Part shown: piece after piece, positions 12,061 to 24,655 of the stretch
Layout: every line of letters starts with the position of its first letter
How positions within the stretch are numbered: position 1 is the first letter of the stretch
DNA from: Macrotis lagotis
Taxonomy: Eukaryota; Chordata; Mammalia; Peramelemorphia; Peramelidae
Assembly: GCF_037893015.1 (NCBI RefSeq)
Contig: NC_133663.1
Location: forward strand, 1-64,000
Direction of reading: 5' to 3'
Length of the DNA: 64,000 nucleotides
Program-made: the position numbers and the translations under genes
The notes under the pieces: model-generated
Seen by the model: the letters and a program-made list of their open reading frames with translations, nothing else
Databases searched by the model: none
Told to the model about the DNA's origin: nothing

Positions 12061-12480
12061 AGGCTGAAGAGTAGGACATAGCTTGGGCATAGTTCCAAAT
12101 TGCTCAACACAGAATGAGTAAATTCACAATTTCTTCAACAATGCATCAATGGTCTAATTTCCTACCATCTTTTCCCATATTTGCAATTTTCTCCTTCTTT
12201 CCTATTAGCCATTCCAAGAAGAAAATCATAGTACCTCAGAATAGTTCCAAACTGCCTTTCTCCCATCAAAAGTGTTGTAGCACAGTTAAAAAATATTTAC
12301 ATAGATTGTAATGATAATCTCATCTGAAAATTGTTTATATCTATTGATCATTAATCAGTTGAGAAATGATTCTAATGTTTTATAAATTTGACTCAGTTCT
12401 CAATGTCTGAGAAATGAAGTCTTTATCAGAAAAACTTCTTTCAATTTTTCCCATAGTTATTGCTATCTGTATTTCCTTCC
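12060..12480 (-). mobile_element. L1 ORF2 end / 3' UTR fragment
   Basis: Minus-strand reading gives diverged L1: the antisense of 'aatgattctaatgttttata' and 'gaagtctttatcag' near 12370-12430, and on the minus strand 'ggagaaaattgcaaatatgg' near 12185. It is heavily substituted and truncated at both ends. Confidence 0.6.
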
Positions 12481-12599
12481 ACCCTCTTCCCCCTTCCCCA
12501 TTTATTCTATTTTATCTGACTTTTCACCATGTCCCTCCTCAAAAGGATCACTTAGAGAGGGACATAGAGATGTGATGACTTGAGAAATCAATGACCAGC

Positions 12600-13149
12600 T
12601 AATTACATATCCAATAAATTGCTGGTAGAATTTTCCTTTCAAAGTTCAGCACTGGAGGAGACTAATTTTTGTAGCCTAACAATATATGATTGTTCTGTGT
12701 ACTCTCTCTTTTTTCCCCATTTAGTTTTCCCACCATTTCTTCTCCAGGAACAAACTATGAACTGCTGTGGCAAAATATTTTTCTACCTACCTTAAATTCA
12801 AATGTCGTATATTGAAACAGTTGCTTTGCTAGTTTTAGGGATGGGCTGCATTTATTTATAAACTTATTTTTTTTGTTTGTTCACTTCTTTATTCCTTAAT
12901 TTTTCTAGTCACATATGAAGGTAATTTCCAAAGTATATTATTTAATAATTTTTTCCAATTACATGAAAAGAAAAGTTTTAATATTCATTTATATAAGATC
13001 TTTTGAGTGGCACATTTTTTTCTTGCTCCATTTTCTACCTCCTCCCCTTAAAGCAAGTTATAAAATTTATATATCTTCAACTATGTTAAAGTTATTTCCA
13101 TATAAGTTGTTGTGAAAGAATCAGAACAAAAGGTAAAATTACACAAGAA
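12600..13149 (-). repeat. Left array, partial unit
   Basis: Contains the unit landmark 'ttcagcactggaggagacta' near 12645, also found near 16020 and 7160, followed by the 'gctagttttagggatgggct' stretch and an L1-derived section ('tccaattacatgaaaagaaa'). These match, in reverse complement, the right-arm section around 43400-43720. Confidence 0.65.
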
Positions 13150-14378
13150 GAAATATAATATAAAACATCAGGCCTGCATCAGAGTCCTTTACTCTTAATC
13201 ATTCATACTTTGTATTTTCTATGATTTTCATCCTCAAGGATTCACTGAGATGAAGCCTGAACCTTTCTACCCAAGATGCTGGGGGCTACATATAAATCCC
13301 TGAATGGACACCTTTGGTGATCAGGAGAGAGATGAGAGTTGTCCTGGGGATGCCATTTTAGAGTGAAAAGCAAGGTATGATAGTTATTTTTTTTTGGATA
13401 AAAATGAACATGTGGGAAGATTTGAAACAGGGTTATTGAAAGAAAAAGATTTGAAGACAGTAGAAGGGCCAAATCAAAAGCAATTGTAGAATTACAGAGG
13501 AGAGATGACCACTACTAGGTCAGGGTCTAATAGAGGTGTTATAAAAAGGAAAAGAACCTATTTTTACAAAAATATTTGTAGCAGTTCTTGTAGTGGTGGC
13601 TAATATATGGATTTTAGAGCCATGCCCATCCATTGGGGGAATGACTGAACAAATAGCAGAATGTGAATTTAATAGGATATTATGGTATTAGAAATGACAA
13701 GCAGAAGATGATTTCAGGAAAACCTGGAGAGATTTAAAATGATAGAAATCTGAGTGAGCAGACTTAGGATAACATGGTAAATAGTAAGAGCAATATTGTA
13801 CAATGATGAACTGGGAGGGACTTACATAGTTTCTACAAGACTAAATCCTATCTGCTGGTTTGGGTTTCCTATTTCCAACTCTTTCTGAAGTAGAATTTAC
13901 ATAGACCATTAGTCTACAGAGTTCCTTCAGCATGGTCTTACCTTATTATTCCTTCATAGCACTGATGTTTGCCCCACAAGTGACTATTATCTGATAGTTT
14001 CCATTCAGTTCTTCCAAAATATCTAATGGATTTGCTCCTTTTTCATTTGGTAGCACAGGGTATGGTCACATTCTAAGTTAGACCAAGCCTTTGGAATCAA
14101 GCTATTTGGGTCTGAATCTTGTGCCTTCTAAGAGGACTAGGTGGGCTTGTAATATACATTCTCTATATTCCATGATCCACTGATGTCCAATTTTCCGATT
14201 ATGAGAAATGATGGAAGGGAAGCAGTGAGTTCCTGAGTAGAGTGGGATATAAGACCCAGGCATCCTAAGAGAAAGCATTGAACCATGTTGTGAGGAGCTT
14301 AAGGGAGAGAAGGGACCAGGTCTCTAGTTTGAAGAGTCCTTGGTTTGGTGTTAGGGAGAGTTTGAAAGAGACAGGTAC

Positions 14379-14465
<87 letters not shown>

Positions 14466-17370
14466 TGAGAATGAATGAATACCTCTGGATGAGGAACAAA
14501 CCTAAGAAGCCATGGTTTTCTGGGCTAGTTCATACGAGGAACCCATCCATGATGGATGGTATTCATTTTGATGAAGATGTCCATGCTTTAGAGGCCTTCA
14601 AGCTGAGTATGAGCAATAAGATAGGAGAAGCTCCCCATTCTATGATGGGGGCCTGCTTTAGGACCATAATTGCTGTAGTAAACTGTTGTGGATCCTAGGG
14701 ACCCAATGGCTAGTCCTCTAAGTTTAGACTCAGAATTCCTGAATACAGACTTAGATACTGAGTGACTCTCAGTGACTTGAATGCTGCTTGCCTCAATATA
14801 GTAAAATGAATCATAAAGTCAATGTTTTCACAGATTTTATGAGATGCTAATGTTAATGGACCAGAGTCTGTCATATAGGAGCTTTTAGAAATGCTTTTTC
14901 CCTTCCATCTTCCTTTGACCCTTGTTTAGGCCCCTTGTCTGTTACTGAGTTGAAATTTTAGAAGAATATTTACAGAGGTAAATATTGAAAAGGTAAAGAG
15001 TCACTGGAGTAAAATTGAAAAGAAATCAAGGAGCTCCATGAGGATATACCATTTAATGATTAGGTAAAAGCACCTTTGACATTGAGTCTTGAGTGAAGGA
15101 CAGTGACAGTTATTTTTATGTGGTTAGATAGGTTGTCATTTGGAGGAGGGTTTGGCAGAGTTTGAACCTAAAAGACAAAAGAGGAACAATAAAAATAGGC
15201 CACCTGCAATGAGTGAAGGGCTATAAAATAAAAAAACCCACTAAAATATTATTGCTTTCTTTTAGGAGGATGGGCTGCCTCAGGATGAATAGTTGATTCT
15301 TCCTCACAAGAAAACTTTTACGGAAAGATAATCACTAGTCTGTCTTATGTCACTGGGTTGTCAGTTATTGGTTGGGCTAAAGGAACACTGAGGGCTCTTT
15401 GAATTCTAGCTGTTGATGACATCTTGGTTTCCTAGGTCACCAACTTTCTCAAACAAGAAGATGGGCTTGTTTAGGTCTGTCACTCTAATCTGAAGGGGAG
15501 ATATGGTCTCGTGATTAAACCCAGTATAACATTATCAGAGACTTATGAAGCTTCCAAGTCTTTACTCTCCCAATCTCTTTACCTTAATCTTTGTGACTTT
15601 TCGCTTCAAAGGAACGGAAAATGAAAAGATAGAAGTTGGGCTTTTGCCATTCATTAAGCTAGAATTCCTACCAGTCCACTAATATGGTTTATCAATATTG
15701 AACTGGGAGCAGTGCTGAAGCCCACACGTGAGTTTTGGAAAAGCAGAAATGGGGAAAGTACTGTACTTTCTCTGGGAGAAAAAAAACGGTGATGGGTCAG
15801 CATTAGAAGAAAAGCAGATGGGAAGAAATAAGGAATGTAGTAGAATGAGCTGAGGGAACCAGAGTGGGTTTATTAGAGATGAATGGAGAGTCTCAAAATG
15901 AAACAGGTACAAGGGAACAATGGGGAGTTGAAGGGACAAAGACACCTGATGCCCTGAGAACTGTAGTACCAGGTGATCCCATTCAATGAATTGCTGCTAG
16001 GAGTATTTTCTTTTCAAAAACTAAATACTGGAGGAGACTAATGTTTATAATTCAAGTGTATAAGAATTTTCAAAGAATTCTCTGTCTTCAAATTATTTGT
16101 CCCACTCTCTAATCCAGGCACAAACTATGAACTACTGTTAAAATGGGTCACCTGCAAAGAGTAGAAGAAAATTAGGTTAAAAAAAGGAGACTCAAAACTT
16201 ATTCCTTTCCTGGATGAGGATGATCTGCCTCAGGATACGTAGTTGAGTCCTCATCACTAGCAAACTTTACCCAAAGGGAAATAACTACTTGTTTGTATTG
16301 CAGGACTAGGTTTTTAATTCTTGGTTGGACTAAAGGAGCATTTGGTCTCCTCAAATTTGTAATTCTTTGATGCCTTGGTATCCTATGTCACCATAGTTGC
16401 TGTTGAGATCCTTTGCTTTCATCCGAAGGGGAGACATGCTCTCCTGTTGGAACTCTCTATAATATATTGGAGATTTTCTACCATTTTGAGTCTTTTTTCT
16501 TACAATCCCTTTAACATACTCATTGCTCCTCTGCTTTGTTTCAAATGCACATGTAATGACAGAAGAAAGTTGAGCTTCTGCCCTTCACTGGGCTGAAACC
16601 TGATGACCTGAGAAGTGAAGGAGCAGCAGATCACATGCTGGTAGGATGATTTTCTTTTCAAAGTTCAACACTGAAGGAGACCAAGTTTTATATCTGAACA
16701 GTATAAGACTCTTAGGTTTACCCACTTCCAATTATTTTTCCCACCTTATCTACTCCAGCTAAAAACCATGAAGCTCTATAAACAAATTAATTCTATTTAA
16801 GTTCCATTTAAATGTACTAGGTTACAGAAGCTCATTTTCTAGGCTCAACTTTTAGGAATGGGCTTCATAATTTGTATACTTATTTTTTCTGCTTGTTTGT
16901 TCATAACTTTATTTTTCCAAGTATGTATAGACATAATTTTAAACATTTATTTTATAATGTTTTTCTAATTACATGCAAAGTAAAATTTTAATAATCATTT
17001 TGTAATATTTTTGAGTTCACAATTTTCTCTCTATCTCCCTTCTCTTTTACTCTCCTTTACAGCAAAAATATAAATTGTATATGAATAATTAAAGTTATTA
17101 CTGAATAAGTTATGCTCTTAAATAAGAGTCAGAATAAAAGAGAAGATAACATCATGAGAAGAAAAATAATATAAAACATATAACAACTTTTAAATTGTGA
17201 AGGTAGCATGCTTTGATCTGCATGGAGATTCCATCTTTCTCTGGATGTGGATGACATCACAAGTCTTTTAGAATTGACTTTGCTCACTGCATTCATCAGA
17301 AGAGTTTAGTTTAACTTAGTTGATATTTACAGAGTGTTGTTATTGCTGTGTACAATATTGTCCTGTTTCT
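13150..17370 (-). repeat. Left array, unit of ~4.2 kb
   Basis: Runs between successive copies of the landmark 'ggcctgcatcagagtccttt' (13170 and 17390). Order: L1 3' end relic, 'gatgagagttgtcc' (13333), 'gatgaccactactaggtcag' (13504), a second L1 3' relic (13550-13800), 'gaagccatggttttct' (14505), an old MIR-like section, a CR1/L3-like stretch (~15120-15420), then a partial internal repeat of that last part at 16200-16350. The 385-bp start compares with 63600-63980 (reverse complement) at about 89% identity by eye. No coding gene was recognised; the 76-88-codon frames in it are not conserved between copies. Confidence 0.75.
14381..14460. repeat. (GT)21(GA)19 compound microsatellite
   Basis: Perfect (GT)21 at 14381-14422 followed by (GA)19 at 14423-14460. 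The paralogous unit near 18600 carries only a few GA repeats there, so the expansion is specific to this unit. The open frames across it (poly-SL and poly-HT) are artefacts. Confidence 0.97.
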
Positions 17371-20300
17371 GCTCACTTCAGCATCAGGCCTGCATCAGAG
17401 TCCTTTGATTTCAATCATTCATACCTTGCATTTGGCATGTTTTTCAACCTCAAGGATTTACTGAAATGAAGACTGAACCTTTTCTACTAAGATGCTGGGG
17501 GTCCATATTAATCCCTGAATGGACAGCCTTGGTGATCAGAGGAGAGATGAGAGTTGTCCTCGGGATGCCATTTTAGAGGGAAAAGCAAGGTAACAGAGTG
17601 TTATTTTATTTTTCCTTGGATAAAAATGGACATGTGGGAATATTTGAACAGGGTTACTGAAAGAAAGAGATGTGAAGACAATAGAAGAGCCAAATCAAAA
17701 ACAACTGCAGAATTACAGAGGAAAGATGACCACTACTAGGTCAGGATCCATATGAGGTATTAAAAAAGGAAAAGAATCGATTTGTGCAAAAATATTTCTA
17801 GCAGTTCTTGTGTTGGTGGCTAATGTTTGGTTCTTAAAGGCATGCCCATCAATTTGGGGAATGGTTGAATAAAAAAGTGACATTTGAATATCATAGAATA
17901 TTTTAGTATTAGCTATGACATGCAGAAGGTGATTTCAGGAAAACCTGGAGACTTTTAAAGTGAAGGAAATTTGCGTGAGCAAAACCAGAGGAACATTGCC
18001 ATCCTTAAGAACAATAACATATGATGATTCTCTGGAAGTGACTTACCTGCTTTTTGCCCGATTTACCATTTTTTAAATCTGCTGCTTAGGGTTTCCCATT
18101 TCCAAATCTTCATGAGGTTGAATTTACATGGCTTATTAGCCTACTAAGTTCCTTCAGCATAGTCTTATCTCAGTCTTCCTTCATAGATTGCACTTATGTT
18201 TACCCAGCAAGTTACTATTTTCTCCTCCTTCCCTTTCAATTCGGCCATAAAGTCTATTGGAATTGCTCCTTTATTATTCAGTAGCACAGGGCATGTTCAC
18301 ATTCCAGTTAAGAACATGACTAGGGAACAGAATGGTTTGGTTCTGAATCTTTTGTATTCTTAGGGATCCAGATGGACTTATCCTATGATCCAGTGATGTC
18401 AAGTTTTCCAATTATGAGAAATGGCGGAAGGGAAGCAGCGGGATTCTGAGTATAGGAGGATTTAAGACTAAGACTTCCTAAGAGAGAACATTGAACTAGG
18501 AGGTGAGGGGTTTAAGGAAGAGAAGGAACCAGGCCTGTACTTTGATGAAATCTTGGTTTGTTGTTACCTTTGGTAGGGAGAGGTTCAAAGAGGATAGATA
18601 CTTGAGAGAGAGAATACCTCTGGATGAGGAAGAAACCTAATAAGCCATGGTTTCAGGGCTAATTCATAAGAGGATACTATTCATGACAATCCTTCTGAGG
18701 AAGATCTAGATGCTTTAAAGGGTTTCAAACTCAGGATGAGTTAACGAGATATGACAGGCCCCAAATTTGATGATATTCATAGGGCTAGGTTTAGGAGCAT
18801 AATTTCTGGAATAAGCTATTTTGGATGCTCAGGTCCCAGTGGCCAGAACTTTGGGTTTAGACAACTCTTGAATACAGATTTAGATACCAAGTGACCCTGA
18901 GCAACTGACTAAAATGCAACTGGCCTCCAATTTTTCCATTGTAAAATGAAACATCAAAACCCTACTTTCACATATTTTATGAGATGCAAAATTTAAAATA
19001 CCAGAGTCTACTCTATAGCAACTTAGTGAAATGCTTATTCTCTTCCATGTTCCTTTGCACCTTGATATTCAAACCCCTTTCATGTTATTGGGTTGAAATT
19101 TTAGATGAATATTTAGAGAGAATGTAGAAAAGGTAAAGACTAGCAGGAGGAGGAAAATTGAAAAGAAATTGAGGAGGTCCATGAGGATGTATTATTTAAT
19201 GGGTAGGTGAAAGAACCTTTGACATGGAATCTTGAATGAAGAACCAGGAGAAGAGATGACAGTTACTTTTATGTGGTTAGAGAAGCTGTCATTTGGAGGA
19301 GGGTTTGGCACATTTTGAAGCAATGGACAAAAGAGGAACGTTACATATAGGCAACCTGCAATGAGTAAAAGGTTATGAAAAAAAAATACTCAAAAATTAT
19401 TCCTTTCCTTTAGGAGGATGGTCTGCCTCAGGATGAATCGCTGATTCCTCTTCACTAAACTAAGGTGGAAAAGACTACTTGTTTGTATTATAGGACTAGG
19501 GTTTTAGTCATTGGTTGGACTAAAGGAACATTAGGTGTCCTCAGTTTTTATATTTTATGATGCTTTGGTATCCTATGTCACCATAGGTGCTGTTGAGGTC
19601 CTTTGATGTCATCTGATGGGGACACGTGTTCTCCTGTTGCAACCCTATATCACATATGGAAGATTTTATACCATTTTGAGTCTTTTTTCTTCCATTCCCT
19701 TTAATTTAGTCATTTCTACTCTTCTTTGACTCAAAGGTATATGCAGTGAAAGAAGGAAGTTGAGCTTATTGCCCTTCAGAAGGACCCGCAGATCACATAT
19801 CCAGTGAATTGCTGGTAGAATGATTTTATTATCAAAGTTAAACATTGGAAAAGACTAAGTTTTATATATGAACAGTAGAAGACTCTTCCGTCTAATTACA
19901 TGCAAAGGAAAATTTTAATAATCATTTTGTAAGATTTTTGAGTCCACTGTTTTCCTCCCTCCTCTCTTACTCTCCTTTATAGCAAAAAATATTTTATATG
20001 TGAATAATTCAAACTTATTCCCCCAAAAAGTTATATTATGAAAAAAGAATCAGAACAAAAGGGAAGATAACACCATGACAAAAAATAATTCAAAGCATAC
20101 AACAAGTTTTAAAATGTGAAGGTAGGGCAGCATACTTTGATCTGCATGGAGATTCCACCTTTCTCTCGATGTGGATGGCATCACAATTTTTTTAGAACTG
20201 ATTTTGATACNNNNNNNNNNNNNNNNNNNNNNNNNNNNNNNNNNNNNNNNNNNNNNNNNNNNNNNNNNNNNNNNNNNNNNNNNNNNNNNNNNNNNNNNNN

Positions 20301-20925
20301 NNNNNNNNNNNNNNNNNNNNNNNNNNNNNNNNNNNNNNNNNNNNNNNNNNNNNNNNNNNNNNNNNNNNNNNNNNNNNNNNNNNNNNNNNNNNNNNNNNNN
20401 NNNNNNNNNNNNNNNNNNNNNNNNNNNNNNNNNNNNNNNNNNNNNNNNNNNNNNNNNNNNNNNNNNNNNNNNNNNNNNNNNNNNNNNNNNNNNNNNNNNN
20501 NNNNNNNNNNNNNNNNNNNNNNNNNNNNNNNNNNNNNNNNNNNNNNNNNNNNNNNNNNNNNNNNNNNNNNNNNNNNNNNNNNNNNNNNNNNNNNNNNNNN
20601 NNNNNNNNNNNNNNNNNNNNNNNNNNNNNNNNNNNNNNNNNNNNNNNNNNNNNNNNNNNNNNNNNNNNNNNNNNNNNNNNNNNNNNNNNNNNNNNNNNNN
20701 NNNNNNNNNNNNNNNNNNNNNNNNNNNNNNNNNNNNNNNNNNNNNNNNNNNNNNNNNNNNNNNNNNNNNNNNNNNNNNNNNNNNNNNNNNNNNNNNNNNN
20801 NNNNNNNNNNNNNNNNNNNNNNNNNNNNNNNNCTCCATTCCTGAAAAGAGCTAAGTCTATATTAGTTGATCATCACACAATTTTGGTACTGCCTTGTCCA
20901 ATGTTGTCCTGGTTCTGCTCACTTC
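17371..20925 (-). repeat. Left array, unit of ~3.55 kb containing the assembly gap
   Basis: Runs between landmark copies at 17390 and 20940. It has the same order as the preceding unit ('gaagccatggttt'-like sequence near 18650, 'gtcatttggaggagggtttg' near 19291, the CR1/L3-like part near 19410-19560) but lacks that unit's internal ~950-bp repeat. 19410-20200 matches 16200-17280. An N run interrupts it at 20211-20832. Confidence 0.72.
20211..20832. other. Assembly gap (622 N)
   Basis: A run of N. Sequence on both sides aligns with the neighbouring unit at 17245-17310 almost without a missing base, so the true gap content may be very short, or it may hold an insertion specific to this unit. 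Open frames across it are meaningless. Confidence 0.99.
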
Positions 20926-21207
20926 CTTCACTATCAGGCCTGCACCAGAGTCCTTTGCTCTCAATCATTCATACTTTGTATTTGGCATGTTTTTCAGTCT
21001 CAAGGATCAATTGAGATGAAGACTGAACATTTCCACCTAAGATGCTGGGAGTACATATTAATCCCTGCATAGTCACCCTTGGTGATCAGGAGAGACGAGA
21101 GTTGTCCTCAGGATGCTATTTTAGATGCACTAGCGAGGTATGGCAGTGTTTTATTTTTTGTGGATAAAATGGAGATGTGGGAAGATGTGAAACAGGGTTA
21201 TTGAACG
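20926..21207 (-). repeat. Left array, terminal partial unit
   Basis: Carries the 'ggcctgcaccagagtccttt' and 'acgagagttgtcctcaggat' landmarks (20938 and 21090). At about 21208 the unit stops in the middle and switches to block B, which marks the end of the left array. Confidence 0.7.
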
Positions 21208-22600
21208 AAAAAACTTCTGGAAAAATAGCAAAGGGTTGGATGTGAGGCCTCTTAAAGGTCTTCTTCTTCCATTCTAGGCCATGACCTTAGGGAAGACAAT
21301 TGACTTTTCTTAGCCCTGTCTACCACGTGTTGAGAATAATAATAGACAAGGAATGCAGTACAAAAGGAACAATGAAATGAGACTATATGTGCATATATAT
21401 ACACACATATTCATATCATCATTGTAAACATACATGCACTCATGTTTACACATATGTATTCAGCTACGTATTCAGAAGAAAATGACAATCCACTCCAGTA
21501 TCTTTACAAAGAAAATTCCAGGAATGGCCCCATAGAGTCCCAACGATTTGGATGTACTGAGGGGGAGCAGAGATATACACAAAAGGGGGGAGAGCAAGAA
21601 ATTAAGGTTCAATCCCTCCCCCAATTTCTAAAGAAACATTTCCTTTAGCTCTTTGTTTTGTATAAGAACTCTTTCCCCAACAATACAAAAATGAAGCATT
21701 CAATATCTGTCAGAATCAGAGAGAAAACGCGGTCACTGCCCAACTGTCTCTCATTTTACAGATGAGGAAAAAGGTTGGAGAGTCCAGGGCTCACCCAGCA
21801 TCATGAAGGGAGCTGAAGTCAAGTACAGGGCTTGTTCCCATGGGACCGAGGGACCAAAGGGAAAGTTGGAACTATAGGAATTAAGGGAGTACTGAGGGTC
21901 CCAAGCCTGTTTTGAGTTACTTCCAGAACCTGCTATTCCAGGAATCGCTGGTTTAGGCTGGATGCAGATCATGCTGGCAAGGCTCTTCTTGATTAGCGCC
22001 TTCACTCCCATGCACGAGGATCCAAGCCGACTTGGGGGGACAATAGGAGGGGCAGGAGAGAGAGAAGAGAGGCACCAAGGCGTAGCTGCTGTGGGGCACA
22101 ATAAAGACTGCTTGCATAGACTCTCCTTGTCTTCAGTCTTCCTTGACTCTTCACTCAAGACTGTTGCTTTTCAACAGGCCCTGGGAGGCCCAGAAGGCTG
22201 ATCAGTAGTAGGTAAGCCCCACCTTAGAGAGCTGGGGTTAAGGGAACCCCAGCAGAATCACTCAGTTAATAAATGTCTGAAACTTGCTTTGACTCTTGCT
22301 CTTCTGCTCCCAGTCCAGAGATATGCAATTAAAGCTTATAAATTAGATTCAATTGAATACAAAAGTTAAAATTTGAAGATAAGAATTAGAGTTTCCACAA
22401 TAAACCTCTAGGTAACACCTAGACCAGAGACATCTTCCACTAACAGAAATGACTATGTGTATTATAGTTCATCTAAAATCCTGATTTTAAATGAGGCTTT
22501 CTTTCACATAAGACATGTAAATAGAGTTGAATTTTAAAACACTTCCCCACAAATTTCAGTGACCATGTGCACCTGTGCATTGTACATACAATGAGGAGGC
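21208..22600 (+). repeat. Duplicated block B, copy 1
   Basis: Direct paralogue of 39190-41260. Both open with 'ttctggaaaaatag' and 'cttaaaggtcttc', share the ACATAT-rich stretch, a degraded MIR (minus strand, 'ttttacagatgaggaaa') and the later 'attcaattgaataca' (22350 and 41065). Unlike copy 2 it carries a ~455-bp GC-richer insertion (21790-22245) and lacks copy 2's L1 tail. Confidence 0.65.
21790..22245 (+). mobile_element. Possible solo LTR inserted in a MIR
   Basis: The MIR in block B breaks near 21790 and resumes near 22245 ('cagttaataaatgtctgaaa'). The paralogue at ~40950 has no interruption. The insert is GC-richer and has an AATAAA signal at ~22100 ('cacaataaagactgcttg'), then a T/C-rich stretch ending 'gcttttcaaca' at ~22180, which looks like an LTR R-U5 end. 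No exact target duplication or TG start could be fixed, so the family and limits are unsure. The 135-codon minus-strand frame over it has no recognised domain. Confidence 0.35.
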
Positions 22601-23559
22601 ACACATCAATTGAGCATCAGCTAGAGATTCAGTGTCATATTGAGACTGGTTTCATGAGGATTGAAACAATCGCAATGACAAAGACTTTATATATCATTTT
22701 CACCATAAATAGGAAACAAACCAGAATCAGTTATGGCTTAGTTCCAAGAAAGAAATCTGGAAGATGGAAAGATGCAAGATTTGTTCAACTGACTTATGAG
22801 GTTTAACCAATTCTATTCCATTCAGGATTGAAAAATATTTGTGCATCAACATATTAGTCCCTAATAATAATTGTCAAGAATTTTGTTAAATAATGCTAAA
22901 GATATTTCCAAAAGCAATTTATCAGAAGGCAATAACATTTTATTATTGGACATGATGATCATAGGAGGAACTTCAGAGGTCATCAAGAGCATACCGAGGG
23001 TCAGAAATATTCACTTTCTTGTCCAAAATCATGCTGGGGATAAAAGACAGATATGACTTACACCCAAATTTTCTGAATCAAATACCTTTTTTCCTACTGC
23101 AACATCCCAATGACATAATTGTCTTACTCGTGCTCCTTCCAGAATAATATAAAGAGCTAAAATGTGGAAGTAGGAAAAGAACAGAGACTCAGAATACCAG
23201 GGAAATAGAGATAGGAAAAAATGACCACAGAGATACAATGCTAAAAGACAGAAAATATATTTCAATTACTGAATGCCAAGATACAAGAACATGGGAATTG
23301 GAGCACCAGTTATTTTGCCTGAAGTCACAAAACCCTATTAATACTGATATGAATGAGAAAAACTGCCACATCCCTTTATTAGAGGAATATGGTAGCAATA
23401 GGTAGTGAAGGCAACTGAATCAGAATTCTACCACTTCAGTAATTTCAGATGTGGAACAAATCAAGTCAATTCATCTGGAAAAGAGAAATCAGAGATTTTG
23501 AAAAATGGAAAGAAATGAAAGCAAGAAAGAAGGAGAAAGGAACGAACAAAAAGACAAAA
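22601..23559. other. No recognised feature
   Basis: About 960 bp of non-coding DNA with no array landmark, SINE or LINE segment recognised. Overlapping 60-80-codon frames on both strands show no family features. Confidence 0.35.
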
Positions 23560-23780
23560 GGAGGGAAGGAAGGCACTGCCCTATGTACTTTAAAAGTATT
23601 GTCTTGTTTGATCCTCACAATGACTATGTGAAGAAGGTGCTATTATTTTCTCCTTTTTTACTATTGAAGAAACTGAGGCAAACAGAGATTAAGTGTGACC
23701 TAGGAAAAAGCTATGGTGTCAGACCTTCTTGATACCTTGCCCAGAGTATTACCCATTGTGTCATCTTCCTGCCTTAATAA
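23560..23780 (-). mobile_element. MIR/THER-type SINE relic
   Basis: Shows 'gtttgatcctcacaatgact' and 'gaagaaactgaggcaaacag', then a degraded terminal part 'cccattgtgtcatcttcctg'. These are the antisense hallmarks of the MIR/THER family. Confidence 0.7.
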
Positions 23781-24377
23781 TAATCACATTGGGTAAAGAG
23801 AACAATCCACAGTAGGAATTAGAATGGAGAATCAGAGTTGGAAAATCTAGCTTCTAGATGGCAGAGTAAAGGCAGGAACTCCCTGGGGCTCTCCCTTTAA
23901 ATAATACCTTTTAATAATGACTGTAAAATGATGGAATGCACAAAAAGATGGAGTGAAGGGGCAGCTAAGTGGCACAGTGGATAGAGCACCAGCCCTAGAG
24001 TAAGCAGGATCTGAATTGATAATTACTAATTCCTAATTAATAATTACCAAATTATTAGTATAAGGCCTCTTCAATATGTATGAAGGCTGTAATTGAGGCA
24101 ATGACCGGTATATGAACTCACCATTTGGAGTATGCCTTATGTGATTTGGCTGTATTTCTGACATCCCAGGAACTAGCCATCCCTGGGAAAGACAAAACAG
24201 GATTGGGAGGAACTGGCTATTCTCCCAATGGTGATATTTAATAAAAAAATAAACCTTACAGCCCAATAATGGCATTTCCTTAAAAAATAACATATTGATT
24301 CAATCTATACCTGAAGCCAAAAGGGAATTGGATCCCATTCAACTTAGATGGCTCTGAGCCTTCTTTGTCTTCAAAGG

Positions 24378-24384
24378 TATAAAA
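24378..24384 (+). promoter_or_regulatory. TATA-like box in the 5' LTR
   Basis: 'tataaaa' about 370 bp into the LTR and ~270 bp before the ATTAAA signal, a sensible U3/R placement. The 3' LTR reads 'cataaaa' at the same place. Activity today is unknown. Confidence 0.5.
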
Positions 24385-24649
24385 CTTGTAAGCCCCTTCT
24401 CCTCTTTGGAATCTCACCCATGGAGGAGAAGTCCTGCCTGTGATATTCAATCTCCCAATCAGAACTCAAGGGTTGATGAAAACTGGGGTTCCCCAACCTA
24501 ACATCTCGATAGTTGGTGCTCCCCGAATTGGTGATGTTTTCTTTATCTTTCTCTTCTATTTTGATTATAGTATTAATAATCCTTTGTCTTTTATGTATTA
24601 TCTGCTGTATTGGATGCTATTGTAAGCAATCCATTCCTTGTATTGTATA

Positions 24650-24655
24650 ATTAAA
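24650..24655 (+). terminator. Probable LTR polyadenylation signal (ATTAAA)
   Basis: 'attaaa' near the LTR 3' end, followed by a T-rich stretch. It is present unchanged in both LTRs and is consistent with the R/U5 border just downstream. Confidence 0.5.

Noticed and set aside
14299-14499. Frame with poly-SL and poly-HT
   Set aside because: Translation of the GT/GA microsatellite.
20050-20854. Open frames of 227-262 codons
   Set aside because: They consist almost entirely of N from the assembly gap.
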